Shown here: positions 24,804-33,587 of the stretch, one piece after another
Numbering within the stretch: the first letter of the stretch is position 1
Layout: each line of letters opens with the position of its first letter
DNA from: Cyclobacterium sp. SYSU L10401
GTDB taxonomy: Bacteria; Bacteroidota; Bacteroidia; Cytophagales; Cyclobacteriaceae
DNA: 64,000 nucleotides
NCBI RefSeq assembly: GCF_010993705.1
Contig: NZ_WOFO01000001.1
Location: 710,132 to 774,131 of the forward strand
Reading direction: 5' to 3'
Position numbers and translations under genes: made by a program
The notes under the pieces: model-generated
What the model saw: only the letters and a program-made list of their open reading frames with translations
Told to the model about the DNA's origin: nothing
Database searches by the model: none

Positions 24804-25879
24804 TTTTGTACCCAGTCAACGCCCAACCTATCGCCCAGATTTTTCAGGTCTGCTACCACAGGGTCCAGCAAAGGAATACCATGTTGCCTTCTTTCTGCTT
24901 CCAGCTCGCGCTCAGGATCACCTGGAATCAATACTTTTTCCTGACCGGCCACCGGTTCGGCAGCCCTGAACCTTTTGATCCAGTTGTCCATGTGGCTTTT
25001 GAATTCATCCGCCGGTCTGAAGGCATCCACCCGCATGGCCCCAAAAAAATGCCCCAGACCTTCACCCACGGGGTTGGGATGAGGCTCCAGGAAAGCTACA
25101 AAGGGAGGCACCCATGGGCCGTAATTGGCCCCTGACAATACTGCTGAAAATATATCCACCACGGCTCCCAGGCCATAGCCTTTTTGGGAGCCGTGCTCCC
25201 GGTCTCCTCCCAGGGGTAACAGGGCACCGCCTTCCTTGACAGCAAATGGGCTGCGGCTAGGTTGTCCTTCCTTGTTCTGGATCCACCCATAGGGTGCTTC
25301 TTTTTGTTTTCTCTGTAGGATTTCCAGTTTTCCATTGGCAGCAGTGGTGGTGGCCATGTCCAAAACAAATGGGGGTTGGTCACCGGCTGGGATGGCAATG
25401 GAAATGGGGTTGGTGCCCAGCAGTCTTTCTTTGGAAAATGTGGGGCTGACCAGGGGGCTGGCATTGGTCAGTGATATGCCGATCATATCCTGCTTTATGG
25501 CTTCCATGGCATGGATTCCCGCAATACCATAGTGATTGGAATTCCTGACAGATACCCAGCCTGTACCTGCAATTTTTGCTTTTTCCATAGCGACCTTCAT
25601 GGCAAAAGGAGCGACTACCAGGCCCAGCCCTCCATCCCCATCTACTACCGCTGTACTCGGGGTTTCGTGCGTGACCCTGATATCAGGCCGGACATTGATT
25701 CTATTGGCTTCCCATAACCGTACATACCCCGAAAGGCGGGCGACTCCATGGGAATCCACTCCTCTCAGGTCGGCCGCCAAAAGCACCTTTGCGGCTGTAG
25801 TCGCATCCTTTTCGGAGCAGCCCATTTTTATCAGAATATTTTTGGTGAAGTTTTCTAACTGGCGGAAGTCAAAATTCAT
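24800..25879 (-). CDS. Ldh-family oxidoreductase (malate/L-lactate dehydrogenase type)
   Basis: The protein (about 359 residues from the ATG at 25879; a longer frame from 25921 adds only an unlikely leader) belongs to the type-2 malate/lactate dehydrogenase family of NAD(P)H-dependent 2-oxoacid reductases. Visible are the N-terminal helical part with DLRGVDSHGVARL (catalytic His), NSNHYGIAGIHAM, GTNPISIAIP and KGYGLGAVVDIFSAVLSG. The substrate could be malate, sulfolactate, ureidoglycolate or similar. It is translationally coupled to the Nramp-like transporter, which suggests that the transporter moves something related to its substrate or cofactor metal. Confidence 0.9.
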   Translation of the reverse strand: MNFDFRQLENFTKNILIKMGCSEKDATTAAKVLLAADLRGVDSHGVARLSGYVRLWEANRINVRPDIRVTHETPSTAVVDGDGGLGLVVAPFAMKVAMEKAKIAGTGWVSVRNSNHYGIAGIHAMEAIKQDMIGISLTNASPLVSPTFSKERLLGTNPISIAIPAGDQPPFVLDMATTTAANGKLEILQRKQKEAPYGWIQNKEGQPSRSPFAVKEGGALLPLGGDREHGSQKGYGLGAVVDIFSAVLSGANYGPWVPPFVAFLEPHPNPVGEGLGHFFGAMRVDAFRPADEFKSHMDNWIKRFRAAEPVAGQEKVLIPGDPERELEAERRQHGIPLLDPVVADLKNLGDRLGVDWVQK

Positions 25880-25954
25880 GTTGACAGGAGAAAAGGGTGA
25901 TACAATGGTGCAAAAGTGCAAAAAGTTGAAGAATATGGGAAATGTTGTTCCGGA

Positions 25955-26920
25955 TTATTGCCAGGAGTTTACCGTCAGGTCCTGACCGGTAGCTACTTTT
26001 TCCAACATTTCGGATAATACGCCTTCTTTTAGGGAATAGGTAGAGCAGAGCAAATCTTTAGGTGCCAAATGGTTGAGGATGAACCTGATCAGACAGGATG
26101 CAACCACGATCATGTCCACCCGCATGGGGATCATCCCCGGAATGGCCAATCTTTTATCCTTGGTAAGGTGAATGAGCCTGGCAGCAATCTCCTGAAAAGA
26201 ATCGATGGGAAGCAGGTGCTTGTGCAGGCTTTGGGAGTTGGCCTGCTGATTTCCCTCCAGGTGTATGGCTGTCAGCGTATCAAAGGTTCCTGAGGCGCCT
26301 ACCAGTTGCCGGGGGTTGTATAGTGCAATGGCCTTGATCAGGGGCTGCAGGTTCTGGAATAAATATTGGTTCAATTTATCAATTTCTTCAGGTAAAATAG
26401 GGTCATGGTAGTGAAATAAGTCAAGCATGCGCTGCCCCCCAATCTCAAAACTACCTTTCCAAAGGATCCGCTCCTCGTTTCCAATAATGAACTCCACCGA
26501 ACCTCCCCCAATATCCATCATCAGGGCATTGGCATGGTCCAGGCATCCACTCAACCTGATGCCTTTATAGATCAGTTCCGCTTCCCTGTTCCCGTCTATT
26601 ACCTGAATGGCTATTCCCGTTTGTTGCTTCACCTCTTTTACAAAGGAGTGCCCATTGTCTGCATTTCGGACCGCACTGGTAGCAAAGGCGAATATTTGTT
26701 CAATTTCCTCCCCCTTGAGCAATTCATTAAAGTGGTGAAGGGTATGCAAGGCCCTCTTTTGGGCATCGGGTAATATAAGGTTTTGGCTGATGCCACCCTG
26801 GCCGATTTTTACCGGTATCTTTTCCTTGTAGATGGTTTCAAAATGCTTTTCACCCAATGCCACCATGAGTAAATGGAAGGTATTGGTACCCATGTCGATA
26901 ACGGCGGCCTTATTTTTCAT
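25955..26920 (-). CDS. Ppx/GppA family phosphatase (exopolyphosphatase-like)
   Basis: The ATG at 26920 (MKNKAAVIDMGTNTFHLLM) is chosen because it places the phosphate-1 motif at the N-terminus. The phosphate-2 motif is ALMMDIGGGSVEFI, and the adenosine-side motif LVGASGTFDTL is also present. About 321 residues are found, so it is the short Ppx/GppA type without the C-terminal HD domain. It hydrolyses polyphosphate or pppGpp. It ends 34 bp before the long-frame start of the dehydrogenase gene on the same strand, so they may be co-transcribed. Confidence 0.92.
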   Translation of the reverse strand: MKNKAAVIDMGTNTFHLLMVALGEKHFETIYKEKIPVKIGQGGISQNLILPDAQKRALHTLHHFNELLKGEEIEQIFAFATSAVRNADNGHSFVKEVKQQTGIAIQVIDGNREAELIYKGIRLSGCLDHANALMMDIGGGSVEFIIGNEERILWKGSFEIGGQRMLDLFHYHDPILPEEIDKLNQYLFQNLQPLIKAIALYNPRQLVGASGTFDTLTAIHLEGNQQANSQSLHKHLLPIDSFQEIAARLIHLTKDKRLAIPGMIPMRVDMIVVASCLIRFILNHLAPKDLLCSTYSLKEGVLSEMLEKVATGQDLTVNSWQ

Positions 26921-27123
26921 GAACCTTGTCTTCAAAAGTTTCTGCGAATATAGAAAGTTTATTGAATAAGTATTAAAGCCAATGTTTTTATATTCAGAAA
27001 GAGCAGGTTAAAAGGCATGGCCCATATTTTCCCACCAGGCAAGACCCGGTTCATTGATTTATCGGGTAAATATCGCAGCCCCATATTTTTCCTATTGGCC
27101 TTACCTGACTATATTTGATTGAC

Positions 27124-28683
27124 ATGAAAAATAAAGGACATCAACCCGGGAAGTTTGAAACACTTCATTCAAAAAACGAAGAGGCACTGAAAGGAGGAGG
27201 GGAGCAAAGGATGCAAGCCCAGCATGCCAAAGGCAAACTCAGCGCAAGAGAAAGGCTGCTTTTACTGCTCGATGAGGACTCTTTTGAAGAGCTGGATCGT
27301 TTTGTGGTGCATAGAAGCAGGGATTTCGGACTGGACAAACAACAGTATTTAGGAGATGGGGTAGTAACCGGATATGGTCAAATCGAAGGGCGATTGGTGT
27401 ACGTTTTTTCCCAGGACTTTACCGTATTTGGTGGTTCCCTGTCGGAAACGCATGCGGAGAAAATTTGTAAAATCATGGATTTAGCTATGAAAAACGGAGC
27501 GCCGGTGATTGGTTTAAATGATTCCGGGGGAGCCCGTATACAGGAAGGGGTCAATTCATTGGGGGGCTATGCAGACGTGTTTTACAGGAATACCAAAGCC
27601 TCCGGGGTAATTCCGCAAATTTCGGTGATTTTGGGCCCCTGCGCCGGTGGGGCAGTGTATTCTCCTGCCATTACAGATTTTATTTTCATGGTCAATCAAT
27701 CCGCCTACATGTTTGTGACCGGCCCCAATGTGGTCAAAACAGTAACCCAGGAGAATGTAAGTGCAGACGAGTTGGGGGGTGCTACTGCGCATGCTACCAA
27801 AAGTGGGGTATCACATTTTTCCTGCCAGAATGAATGGGAATGCCTGCAGGAAGTCCGCAAATTGCTGGCCTATTTACCACAGAATTGTGAGGACGATGTT
27901 CCCTTCAATAATTACAAGGCAGGAGAAGAATCGCGTCCGGTCCTTGACGATATCATTCCGGAAAGGCCGAATCAGCCCTATGACATGCATGAGGTGCTGC
28001 AAGCACTGCTGGATGAAGGTGGTTTAATGGAGGTGCACCAGGAATTTGCCCAAAACATCCTGGTAGGTTTTGGCAGGCTGGGAGGAAGATCCATTGGATT
28101 AGTGGCCAATCAGCCGGCGGCACTTGCCGGTGTCCTGGACATTCATGCCTCGGTTAAAGCTGCGCGTTTTGTCCGGTTCTGTGACAGTTTCAATATACCC
28201 TTGCTTGTGTTGGTAGATGTGCCGGGTTTCCTGCCAGGTACCGATCAGGAATGGAATGGGATTATCAGTCACGGTGCCAAGCTACTTTATGCCTTTGCAG
28301 AGGCTACAGTTCCCAGGATAACCGTAATCACCCGAAAGGCCTATGGAGGAGCCTATGATGTAATGAATTCCAAGCACATTGGTGCAGATTTGAATTTTGC
28401 CTGGCCCTCTGCAGAAATCGCCGTCATGGGACCCCAGGGGGCAGCCGCCATTATTTTTAAAAATGAAATTGCCCGATCTGACCATCCTGAAAAAAAGCTG
28501 GCAGAAAAGGTACAGGAATATTCGGAGAAGTTTGCCAACCCCTATTTGGCCGCCGAAAGGGGATTTATTGATGAGGTAATACAACCTTCCCTGACCCGGA
28601 TCAAGTTGATGAGAGGTTTTAAAATGCTCGAAAACAAGGTGGATCATTTGCCCAGAAAAAAACATGGAAACATCCCCCTTTAA
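27124..28683 (+). CDS. Acyl-CoA carboxylase, carboxyltransferase beta subunit (propionyl-CoA carboxylase type)
   Basis: The 519-residue protein (start at ATG 27124; a TTG at 27115 is possible) opens with the family phrase [19 protein letters not shown]. It has the two crotonase-fold halves of carboxyltransferases, [14 protein letters not shown] in the first and [14 protein letters not shown] and [13 protein letters not shown] in the second, with [14 protein letters not shown] near the end. It transfers the carboxyl group from biotin to propionyl-CoA or a similar acyl-CoA. The biotin carboxylase/alpha subunit is not adjacent. Confidence 0.95.
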   Translation: MKNKGHQPGKFETLHSKNEEALKGGGEQRMQAQHAKGKLSARERLLLLLDEDSFEELDRFVVHRSRDFGLDKQQYLGDGVVTGYGQIEGRLVYVFSQDFTVFGGSLSETHAEKICKIMDLAMKNGAPVIGLNDSGGARIQEGVNSLGGYADVFYRNTKASGVIPQISVILGPCAGGAVYSPAITDFIFMVNQSAYMFVTGPNVVKTVTQENVSADELGGATAHATKSGVSHFSCQNEWECLQEVRKLLAYLPQNCEDDVPFNNYKAGEESRPVLDDIIPERPNQPYDMHEVLQALLDEGGLMEVHQEFAQNILVGFGRLGGRSIGLVANQPAALAGVLDIHASVKAARFVRFCDSFNIPLLVLVDVPGFLPGTDQEWNGIISHGAKLLYAFAEATVPRITVITRKAYGGAYDVMNSKHIGADLNFAWPSAEIAVMGPQGAAAIIFKNEIARSDHPEKKLAEKVQEYSEKFANPYLAAERGFIDEVIQPSLTRIKLMRGFKMLENKVDHLPRKKHGNIPL

Positions 28684-28822
28684 GAGAATCGTCCATTTTA
28701 GGGTAAATCTTTGGATTACGTTTTTTAAACCCCATCTAATCTGTATTTTTGTATTTTGATTCAGTAAATCAGAAAAACGGTACTGCGCTTAAACAAATGC
28801 CAGGCATTCAAAAAGACCACCC

Positions 28823-29890
28823 ATGCATACAAACGAAAAATTCCTCTATCAATACTTAAACAATGCATCACCCACAGGATTTGAAGCCTCTGGCCAGCAA
28901 ATCTGGCTGGATTATGTCCGGCCTTTTGTGGATGATTATTTTACAGACGCTTATGGTACCGCCGTTGGTGTGATCAATCCCAAAGCAGATTTCAAGGTGG
29001 TCATAGAAGCCCATGCTGATGAAATCAGTTGGTTTGTCAACTACATCACAGCAGAGGGGTACATCTATGTGATCAGAAATGGAGGGTCGGACCATATGAT
29101 CGCCCCCTCCATGCGGGTTAATATCCATACAGATAAGGGGATAGTCCCCGGAGTATTTGGCTGGCCTGCCATACATGTCAGGGATAAGGCCAAGGAAGAG
29201 ACGCCCAAAATGGAGAATATTTTCCTTGATGTAGGGGCCCGCTCCAAAGATGAAGTCCTGGAAATGGGCATACATGTGGGTTGTGTGGTCACATTCAAAG
29301 ATGAGTTGACCGAGTTAAACAACAAGTATTACTCAGGCAGAGCCCTGGACAACAGGATCGGCGGATACATGATTGCAGAAGTTGCCCGGAAGATCAAACA
29401 AGACAAGGTATCCTTGCCTTTTGGTCTTTACATTGTCAATGCTGTTCAGGAAGAAATTGGCTTGCGTGGAGCTGAAATGATCGCTGCCAATATCAAACCC
29501 AATGTGGCCATCATCACGGATGTCTGCCATGATACTACAGCCCCCATGTACAATAAAATCACCAGTGGGGATTATACCGCAGGTAATGGACCGGTACTTA
29601 CTTGTGGGGCAGCCGTGCACAAAAAGCTGTTGGACCAGATCATTGCCAGTGCAAAAAGCAGGGACATTGCCTTTCAACGGTCCGCCTCGTCCAGAAGTAC
29701 CGGGACAGATACCGATGCTTTTGCCTATTCAAATGGAGGAGTGCCTTCAGCATTAATCTCCCTGCCTATAAAATACATGCATACAACGGTAGAAACGGCC
29801 AGCAAGAAAGATATTGAAAATGTCATTCAGTTGATTGTTGGCTTTCTGGAAGATTTCGACCAGAAGTTTGATTTCAGATACGTGAAGTAA
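28823..29890 (+). CDS. M42 family metallopeptidase (glutamyl aminopeptidase/endoglucanase M type)
   Basis: The 355-residue peptidase contains the M42 signatures VVIEAHADEIS (metal His and catalytic Asp), GRALDNRIGGYM (bridging Asp), NAVQEEIGLRGA (catalytic Glu and metal Glu), IITDVCHDT and YMHTTVETAS (last metal His). These cytosolic enzymes form dodecamers and trim peptides. A possible promoter -7 element, TATTTTTG, lies at 28744-28751. It is monocistronic and followed by the palindromic element at 29963. Confidence 0.94.
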   Translation: MHTNEKFLYQYLNNASPTGFEASGQQIWLDYVRPFVDDYFTDAYGTAVGVINPKADFKVVIEAHADEISWFVNYITAEGYIYVIRNGGSDHMIAPSMRVNIHTDKGIVPGVFGWPAIHVRDKAKEETPKMENIFLDVGARSKDEVLEMGIHVGCVVTFKDELTELNNKYYSGRALDNRIGGYMIAEVARKIKQDKVSLPFGLYIVNAVQEEIGLRGAEMIAANIKPNVAIITDVCHDTTAPMYNKITSGDYTAGNGPVLTCGAAVHKKLLDQIIASAKSRDIAFQRSASSRSTGTDTDAFAYSNGGVPSALISLPIKYMHTTVETASKKDIENVIQLIVGFLEDFDQKFDFRYVK

Positions 29891-29962
29891 AATTCATTCC
29901 GGCACATGCTTGGGTTTTAAAAAATCATGAAGTTTAGTTCTTGTCGGTATTTAAAAATAACT

Positions 29963-30063
29963 AAAATCCGCAAACCTGTCAGGTTTTTGTTGATATTCAA
30001 ACACCAACAGTCATTGAGTAGATGAAACCTGACAGGTTTTAGCCCTTCTTAATCAGTTGAATA
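29963..30063 (-). repeat. 101-bp palindromic intergenic element, copy 2 (inverted)
   Basis: This is the reverse complement of the element at 19944-20044. Arms AAACCTGTCAGGTTT (29972-29986) and AAACCTGACAGGTTT (30025-30039) are both perfect in this copy, with GAGTAGATGA and GATATTCAA between them and AAAATCCGC and GTTGAATA at the ends. It lies between two same-strand genes. Confidence 0.8.
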
Positions 30064-30107
30064 TAGGATTGGGTTGAGGATTTACGGAAGTGTCTTAATT
30101 TTAATCA

Positions 30108-31085
30108 ATGAAAGTATTTATTAATAAAATCATCCCGGAACTAGGCTACCGCATGTTGAAAGAAGCAGGGATCAGCTATACGGTCTGGAAAGAAAAGCCG
30201 ATATTGGACCGGGGGCAGGCCATTCAGTTTTGTAAGGGCCATGATGCTTTTCTAAGTGCAGGTCAGGCCGGTCTGGATGCTGATTTTTTTGAGCAATGCA
30301 AACACCTGAAGGTAGTGGCCCTGCATTCCGTAGGTTTTGATAGCGTGGACATAGCAGCGGCTACCGAGAGGGGTATACCTGTAGGCAATACACCAAATGT
30401 GCTGAACAAAGCTACCTCTGAGACGGCATTGCTACTGATGTTGACCGTGGCAAGAAGGGCGTTATACCATCACAAGAGAATTAAAAAAGGGCAATGGGGT
30501 ATTGCCCAGCCAACGGAAGGCTTAGGGTTTGACCTGGCGGGTAAGACCCTTGGCATTGTAGGTCTGGGAAGGATCGGTGCTGAACTGGCAGCGATCTGTC
30601 ACCGCTCCTGGGGCATGAACATTCTCTATCACAACCGCAGCAGCAACCCTGAGGCAGAAAAGGCATTTGGCGCCCGGAAGGTAAGCCTGGATGCGTTGCT
30701 GCAGCAAAGTGATGTGGTGTCGGTTCACACCGCCCTGACGGAACAAACCCGGGGGATGTTTGGTATGGAGCAATTTAAAAAAATGAAGCCCTCAGCTATT
30801 TTTATCAACACAGCCAGGGGGGGTGTGCATCGTGAGGATGAATTGATAGCCGCTTTGGAGCAAAAGGTTATTTGGGGGGCAGGCATCGATGTGACCAATC
30901 CCGAACCCATGAAGCCAGACAACCCATTGTTGGATATGGATAATGCTGTTGTTTTTCCTCACATTGGATCAGCTACCAAAGAGACAAGAGATGAGATGAC
31001 CCGTTGTGCGGTGGAGAACATTATTGCCGGATTAAAGGGAGAAAGAATCCCTTATCCTGTCAATCCGGAAGTGTATCAGAAATAA
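30108..31085 (+). CDS. D-2-hydroxyacid dehydrogenase (glyoxylate/hydroxypyruvate reductase type)
   Basis: The 325-residue protein has the family layout: substrate domain halves at both ends and a central NAD domain with GKTLGIVGLGRIGAELA. Catalytic residues are the Arg of NTARGGVHRE, a Glu near NPEPMKPDNPLL and the His of VFPHIGSAT. It probably reduces glyoxylate or hydroxypyruvate in the cytoplasm. It is monocistronic and converges with the ZIP transporter, with 21 bp between stop codons. Confidence 0.92.
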   Translation: MKVFINKIIPELGYRMLKEAGISYTVWKEKPILDRGQAIQFCKGHDAFLSAGQAGLDADFFEQCKHLKVVALHSVGFDSVDIAAATERGIPVGNTPNVLNKATSETALLLMLTVARRALYHHKRIKKGQWGIAQPTEGLGFDLAGKTLGIVGLGRIGAELAAICHRSWGMNILYHNRSSNPEAEKAFGARKVSLDALLQQSDVVSVHTALTEQTRGMFGMEQFKKMKPSAIFINTARGGVHREDELIAALEQKVIWGAGIDVTNPEPMKPDNPLLDMDNAVVFPHIGSATKETRDEMTRCAVENIIAGLKGERIPYPVNPEVYQK

Positions 31086-31106
31086 TGAAAGCCTGAACAC
31101 CTTTTC

Positions 31107-31925
31107 CTATCCCAGGGCAACATCCAGGATCATCATGATCGTAAAGCCCCCAATGAATCCCAGGGTAGCCAAATCGGTGTTTCCAGCTTGCTGCGTTTCA
31201 GGGATCACTTCTTCAATGACCACAAAAATCATGGCACCGGCAGCAAAGGCCAGGGCATAGGGTAATATGGGGGTAAATACTGTGATGGCGGCTGCACCAA
31301 GCACGCCTGCTATTGGCTCTACCAAAGCCGATGACTGGCCGAAAAAGAAACTCTTCCTCCGGCTCATGCCCATGCGGCGAAGGGGAACGGCCACGGCAAT
31401 GCCCTCCGGCAGGTTTTGTAAGCCTATACCCAGAGCCAATACAACAGCACCTGAGATAGTGGCTTCTGATACTGCAGAGGCTGCTCCACCAAACAATACC
31501 CCAACTGCCAGGCCTTCCGGTATGTTGTGCATGGTAATGGCCAATACCAGAAGGGTAGTCTTCTGCCAGGGCGTCTTGATTCCCTCTGCCGTTTTAAAAT
31601 TAACATGGAGGTGGGGCAAAAATTTGTCCAGGAAAAAGATAAACAAGGAGCCTCCCAGAAAGCCTAAAGCGGCAGGCAGGACTTTGATGAATCCCTCCCC
31701 CTCACTCATGCTAATGGCCGGTGCAAGTAAACTCCAAAAGCTGGCAGCAATCATCACTCCGCCCGTAAAACCCAACATGGCGTCTAACAGTGGGCGATTC
31801 ATTTGTTTGAAAAAAAAGACAAATGCTGCCCCTAGAGCCGTCAAAAGCCAGGTGAATAATGTCGCCAGCAAGGCAGCATTGACGGGAGAAATACTTCCTA
31901 AATATTCTATGATATGGTCCAACAT
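31107..31925 (-). CDS. ZIP family metal transporter
   Basis: The 272-residue protein has about eight membrane helices. The ZIP metal-pathway motifs are HNIPEGLAVGV in helix 4 and LQNLPEGIAVAVPLRRMG in helix 5, with VIEEVIPETQ near the C-terminus, as in the GufA/ZupT branch. It should import Zn, Mn or Fe across the inner membrane. The gene is divergent from a DtxR/MntR-type regulator; the shared 200-bp spacer contains a palindromic operator candidate, which suggests metal-dependent repression. Confidence 0.92.
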   Translation of the reverse strand: MLDHIIEYLGSISPVNAALLATLFTWLLTALGAAFVFFFKQMNRPLLDAMLGFTGGVMIAASFWSLLAPAISMSEGEGFIKVLPAALGFLGGSLFIFFLDKFLPHLHVNFKTAEGIKTPWQKTTLLVLAITMHNIPEGLAVGVLFGGAASAVSEATISGAVVLALGIGLQNLPEGIAVAVPLRRMGMSRRKSFFFGQSSALVEPIAGVLGAAAITVFTPILPYALAFAAGAMIFVVIEEVIPETQQAGNTDLATLGFIGGFTIMMILDVALG

Positions 31926-32063
31926 ACGCTTTTGTTATTTGATAGCCTGATCAAATGATTCCCTACTTTACAGACAGGTGTCAATATTTAATGTGTAAAT
32001 ATGCGGCTAATTTATGGTCAAACAATCTGTTTTGGCCGTAATTAGTTATAACAAATTTAAATA

Positions 32064-32079
32064 GTTAGCATAGACTAAC
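32064..32079. promoter_or_regulatory. Candidate DtxR/MntR operator
   Basis: GTTAGCATAGACTAAC has GTTAG/CTAAC arms and resembles known DtxR/MntR boxes (TTAG-rich palindromes). It lies in the divergent spacer of the ZIP and regulator genes, 47 bp before the regulator start and just upstream of its predicted -7 element. Confidence 0.6.
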
Positions 32080-32100
32080 AAATTTATTTCAATAATTTTT

Positions 32101-32108
32101 TATATTTG
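32101..32108 (+). promoter_or_regulatory. Promoter -7 element of the DtxR-family gene
   Basis: TATATTTG matches TAnnTTTG and lies 17 bp before the ATG. The palindrome at 32064-32079 occupies the -33 side, so bound repressor would block this promoter. Confidence 0.5.
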
Positions 32109-32125
32109 TTTGAAAAGTTGATGTC

Positions 32126-32773
32126 ATGAACAGCCAATCCATAGAAAATTATTTAAAAGTAATCTTTAATCAGGCCATTGCCACTGATGAAGTGAACACC
32201 ACAGGTATCGCTCAGGCCCTGGAAGTAAGTTTACCCTCCGTGAATAGCATGGTTAAAAAGCTTGCAGGTATGGGGCTGTTGGAATACCAAAAATACAAAC
32301 CGTTAAAGATTACGGAAAAAGGGCGGCAGATGGCGGCAAGGATTATCCGCAAGCACAGGTTGACGGAAATGTATCTGGTAGAAAAAATGGGTTTTGGCTG
32401 GGAGGAAGTTCATGACATTGCCGAGCAGCTGGAGCATGTACAGTCTGCTGCCTTCTTTGACCGGATGGATGAATTGCTGGGATATCCTCAACGAGATCCA
32501 CATGGTTCACCCATACCCAATAAAAACGGGCAAATTGCTACGCAGGAGTACCAGAGCCTGGCAGATTGCCGGCCTGGGGAGCAGGTAGAGTTGAAAGCAT
32601 TGAGTCATACCTCTGATGAGTTTCTGAAATACCTGAACAGTAAGGATTTGAAATTAGGGATCAAAGTGGAAATTCTGGAGGTGGAGGCTTTTGATAGAAA
32701 CATGAAAGTAGCTTATGGGGGGCATCAGGAGGTGCTATCTGCATTGGTTTGTTCCAAGTTATTGGTAAGTTGA
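32126..32773 (+). CDS. DtxR/MntR family metal-dependent transcriptional regulator
   Basis: The 215-residue protein has an N-terminal winged helix (TTGIAQALEVSLPSVNSMVKKL), a dimerisation and metal-binding domain (VHDIAEQLEHVQS, LGYPQRDPHGSPIP) and a C-terminal FeoA/SH3-like domain (LADCRPGEQVELKALSH). Such proteins repress metal uptake genes when loaded with Mn or Fe. It faces the ZIP transporter across a spacer with a palindromic operator and probably also represses itself. ispD starts 8 bp after its stop codon, so the two may be co-transcribed. Confidence 0.94.
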   Translation: MNSQSIENYLKVIFNQAIATDEVNTTGIAQALEVSLPSVNSMVKKLAGMGLLEYQKYKPLKITEKGRQMAARIIRKHRLTEMYLVEKMGFGWEEVHDIAEQLEHVQSAAFFDRMDELLGYPQRDPHGSPIPNKNGQIATQEYQSLADCRPGEQVELKALSHTSDEFLKYLNSKDLKLGIKVEILEVEAFDRNMKVAYGGHQEVLSALVCSKLLVS

Positions 32774-32781
32774 GCCTATCC

Positions 32782-33480
32782 ATGGAAAATAAGCTTTCAA
32801 AATATACCATAATTGTAGCAGGAGGTTCAGGAAAACGCATGGGGGGGGCTGTGCCTAAACAATACCAGATCATTGGGAATTGGCCTGTTCTGATGCATAC
32901 CCTAAATAAATTTCATGCCTATGATAAAGGGATGGAAATCCTGTTGGTGTTGCCTGAAAATGATTTTACCTACTGGAAGGAGCTGTGTTTAAAGCATGAT
33001 TTTGATATTCCCCACCGATTGGTGAAGGGAGGGCAAAGCAGGTATGGAAGTGTCAGCAATGGACTCAGCAGTATTGAAGGCTCAAGGGGACTGGTGGCAA
33101 TTCATGATGGAGTGAGGCCTTTTGTAAGCACAGAGGTGATTCATCAAAGTTTTGTCGAAGCCGCGAAAAGAGGGAGTGCAGTGGCTGCTGTGGCATTAAA
33201 GGATTCTATCAGGGAGGTAGTGAGCGAGGATCAATCGGTATTCAGGGACCGGCAGCGGTACCGACTGGTACAGACTCCTCAAACTTTTCAGCTGGAAAAA
33301 ATCAGGGAAGCGTTTTCTGTGGGAGAGAGGGATTATTTTACGGATGATGCCACCGTCTATGAAAACATGGGCTGGAAGGTCCACCTGATCCCCGGAAACC
33401 TGGAGAATATCAAACTGACCACGCCGGAAGACCTGAATTTTGCAGCCTTTCTGCTTGAAAAGACCAAGGGACAGCTTTAA
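32782..33480 (+). CDS. ispD: 2-C-methyl-D-erythritol 4-phosphate cytidylyltransferase
   Basis: The start is ATG 32782 (MENKLSKYTIIVAGGSGKRM). The nucleotide-binding P-loop-like motif IVAGGSGKRMGGAVPKQY, the VAIHDGVRPFV metal and substrate segment, and VQTPQTFQ and TDDATVYE are all IspD hallmarks. Its 232 residues are normal length. It makes CDP-methylerythritol in the MEP isoprenoid pathway in the cytoplasm. It follows the DtxR-family gene by 8 bp. Confidence 0.96.
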   Translation: MENKLSKYTIIVAGGSGKRMGGAVPKQYQIIGNWPVLMHTLNKFHAYDKGMEILLVLPENDFTYWKELCLKHDFDIPHRLVKGGQSRYGSVSNGLSSIEGSRGLVAIHDGVRPFVSTEVIHQSFVEAAKRGSAVAAVALKDSIREVVSEDQSVFRDRQRYRLVQTPQTFQLEKIREAFSVGERDYFTDDATVYENMGWKVHLIPGNLENIKLTTPEDLNFAAFLLEKTKGQL

Positions 33481-33587
33481 CGGGAAAATCCTGCAGTTTA
33501 TCGATGATTGGCTTGGTTTTACGGGATTTGACTTTAGGATTCAATGTACATCCGGTAATTTCAAGGCAACATTTAACTTAATCAATC

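Noticed and set aside
27110-27117. TATATTTG as promoter of the carboxylase beta gene
   Set aside because: It lies only 6 bp before the preferred ATG, leaving no leader, and no -33 element is at the right distance.
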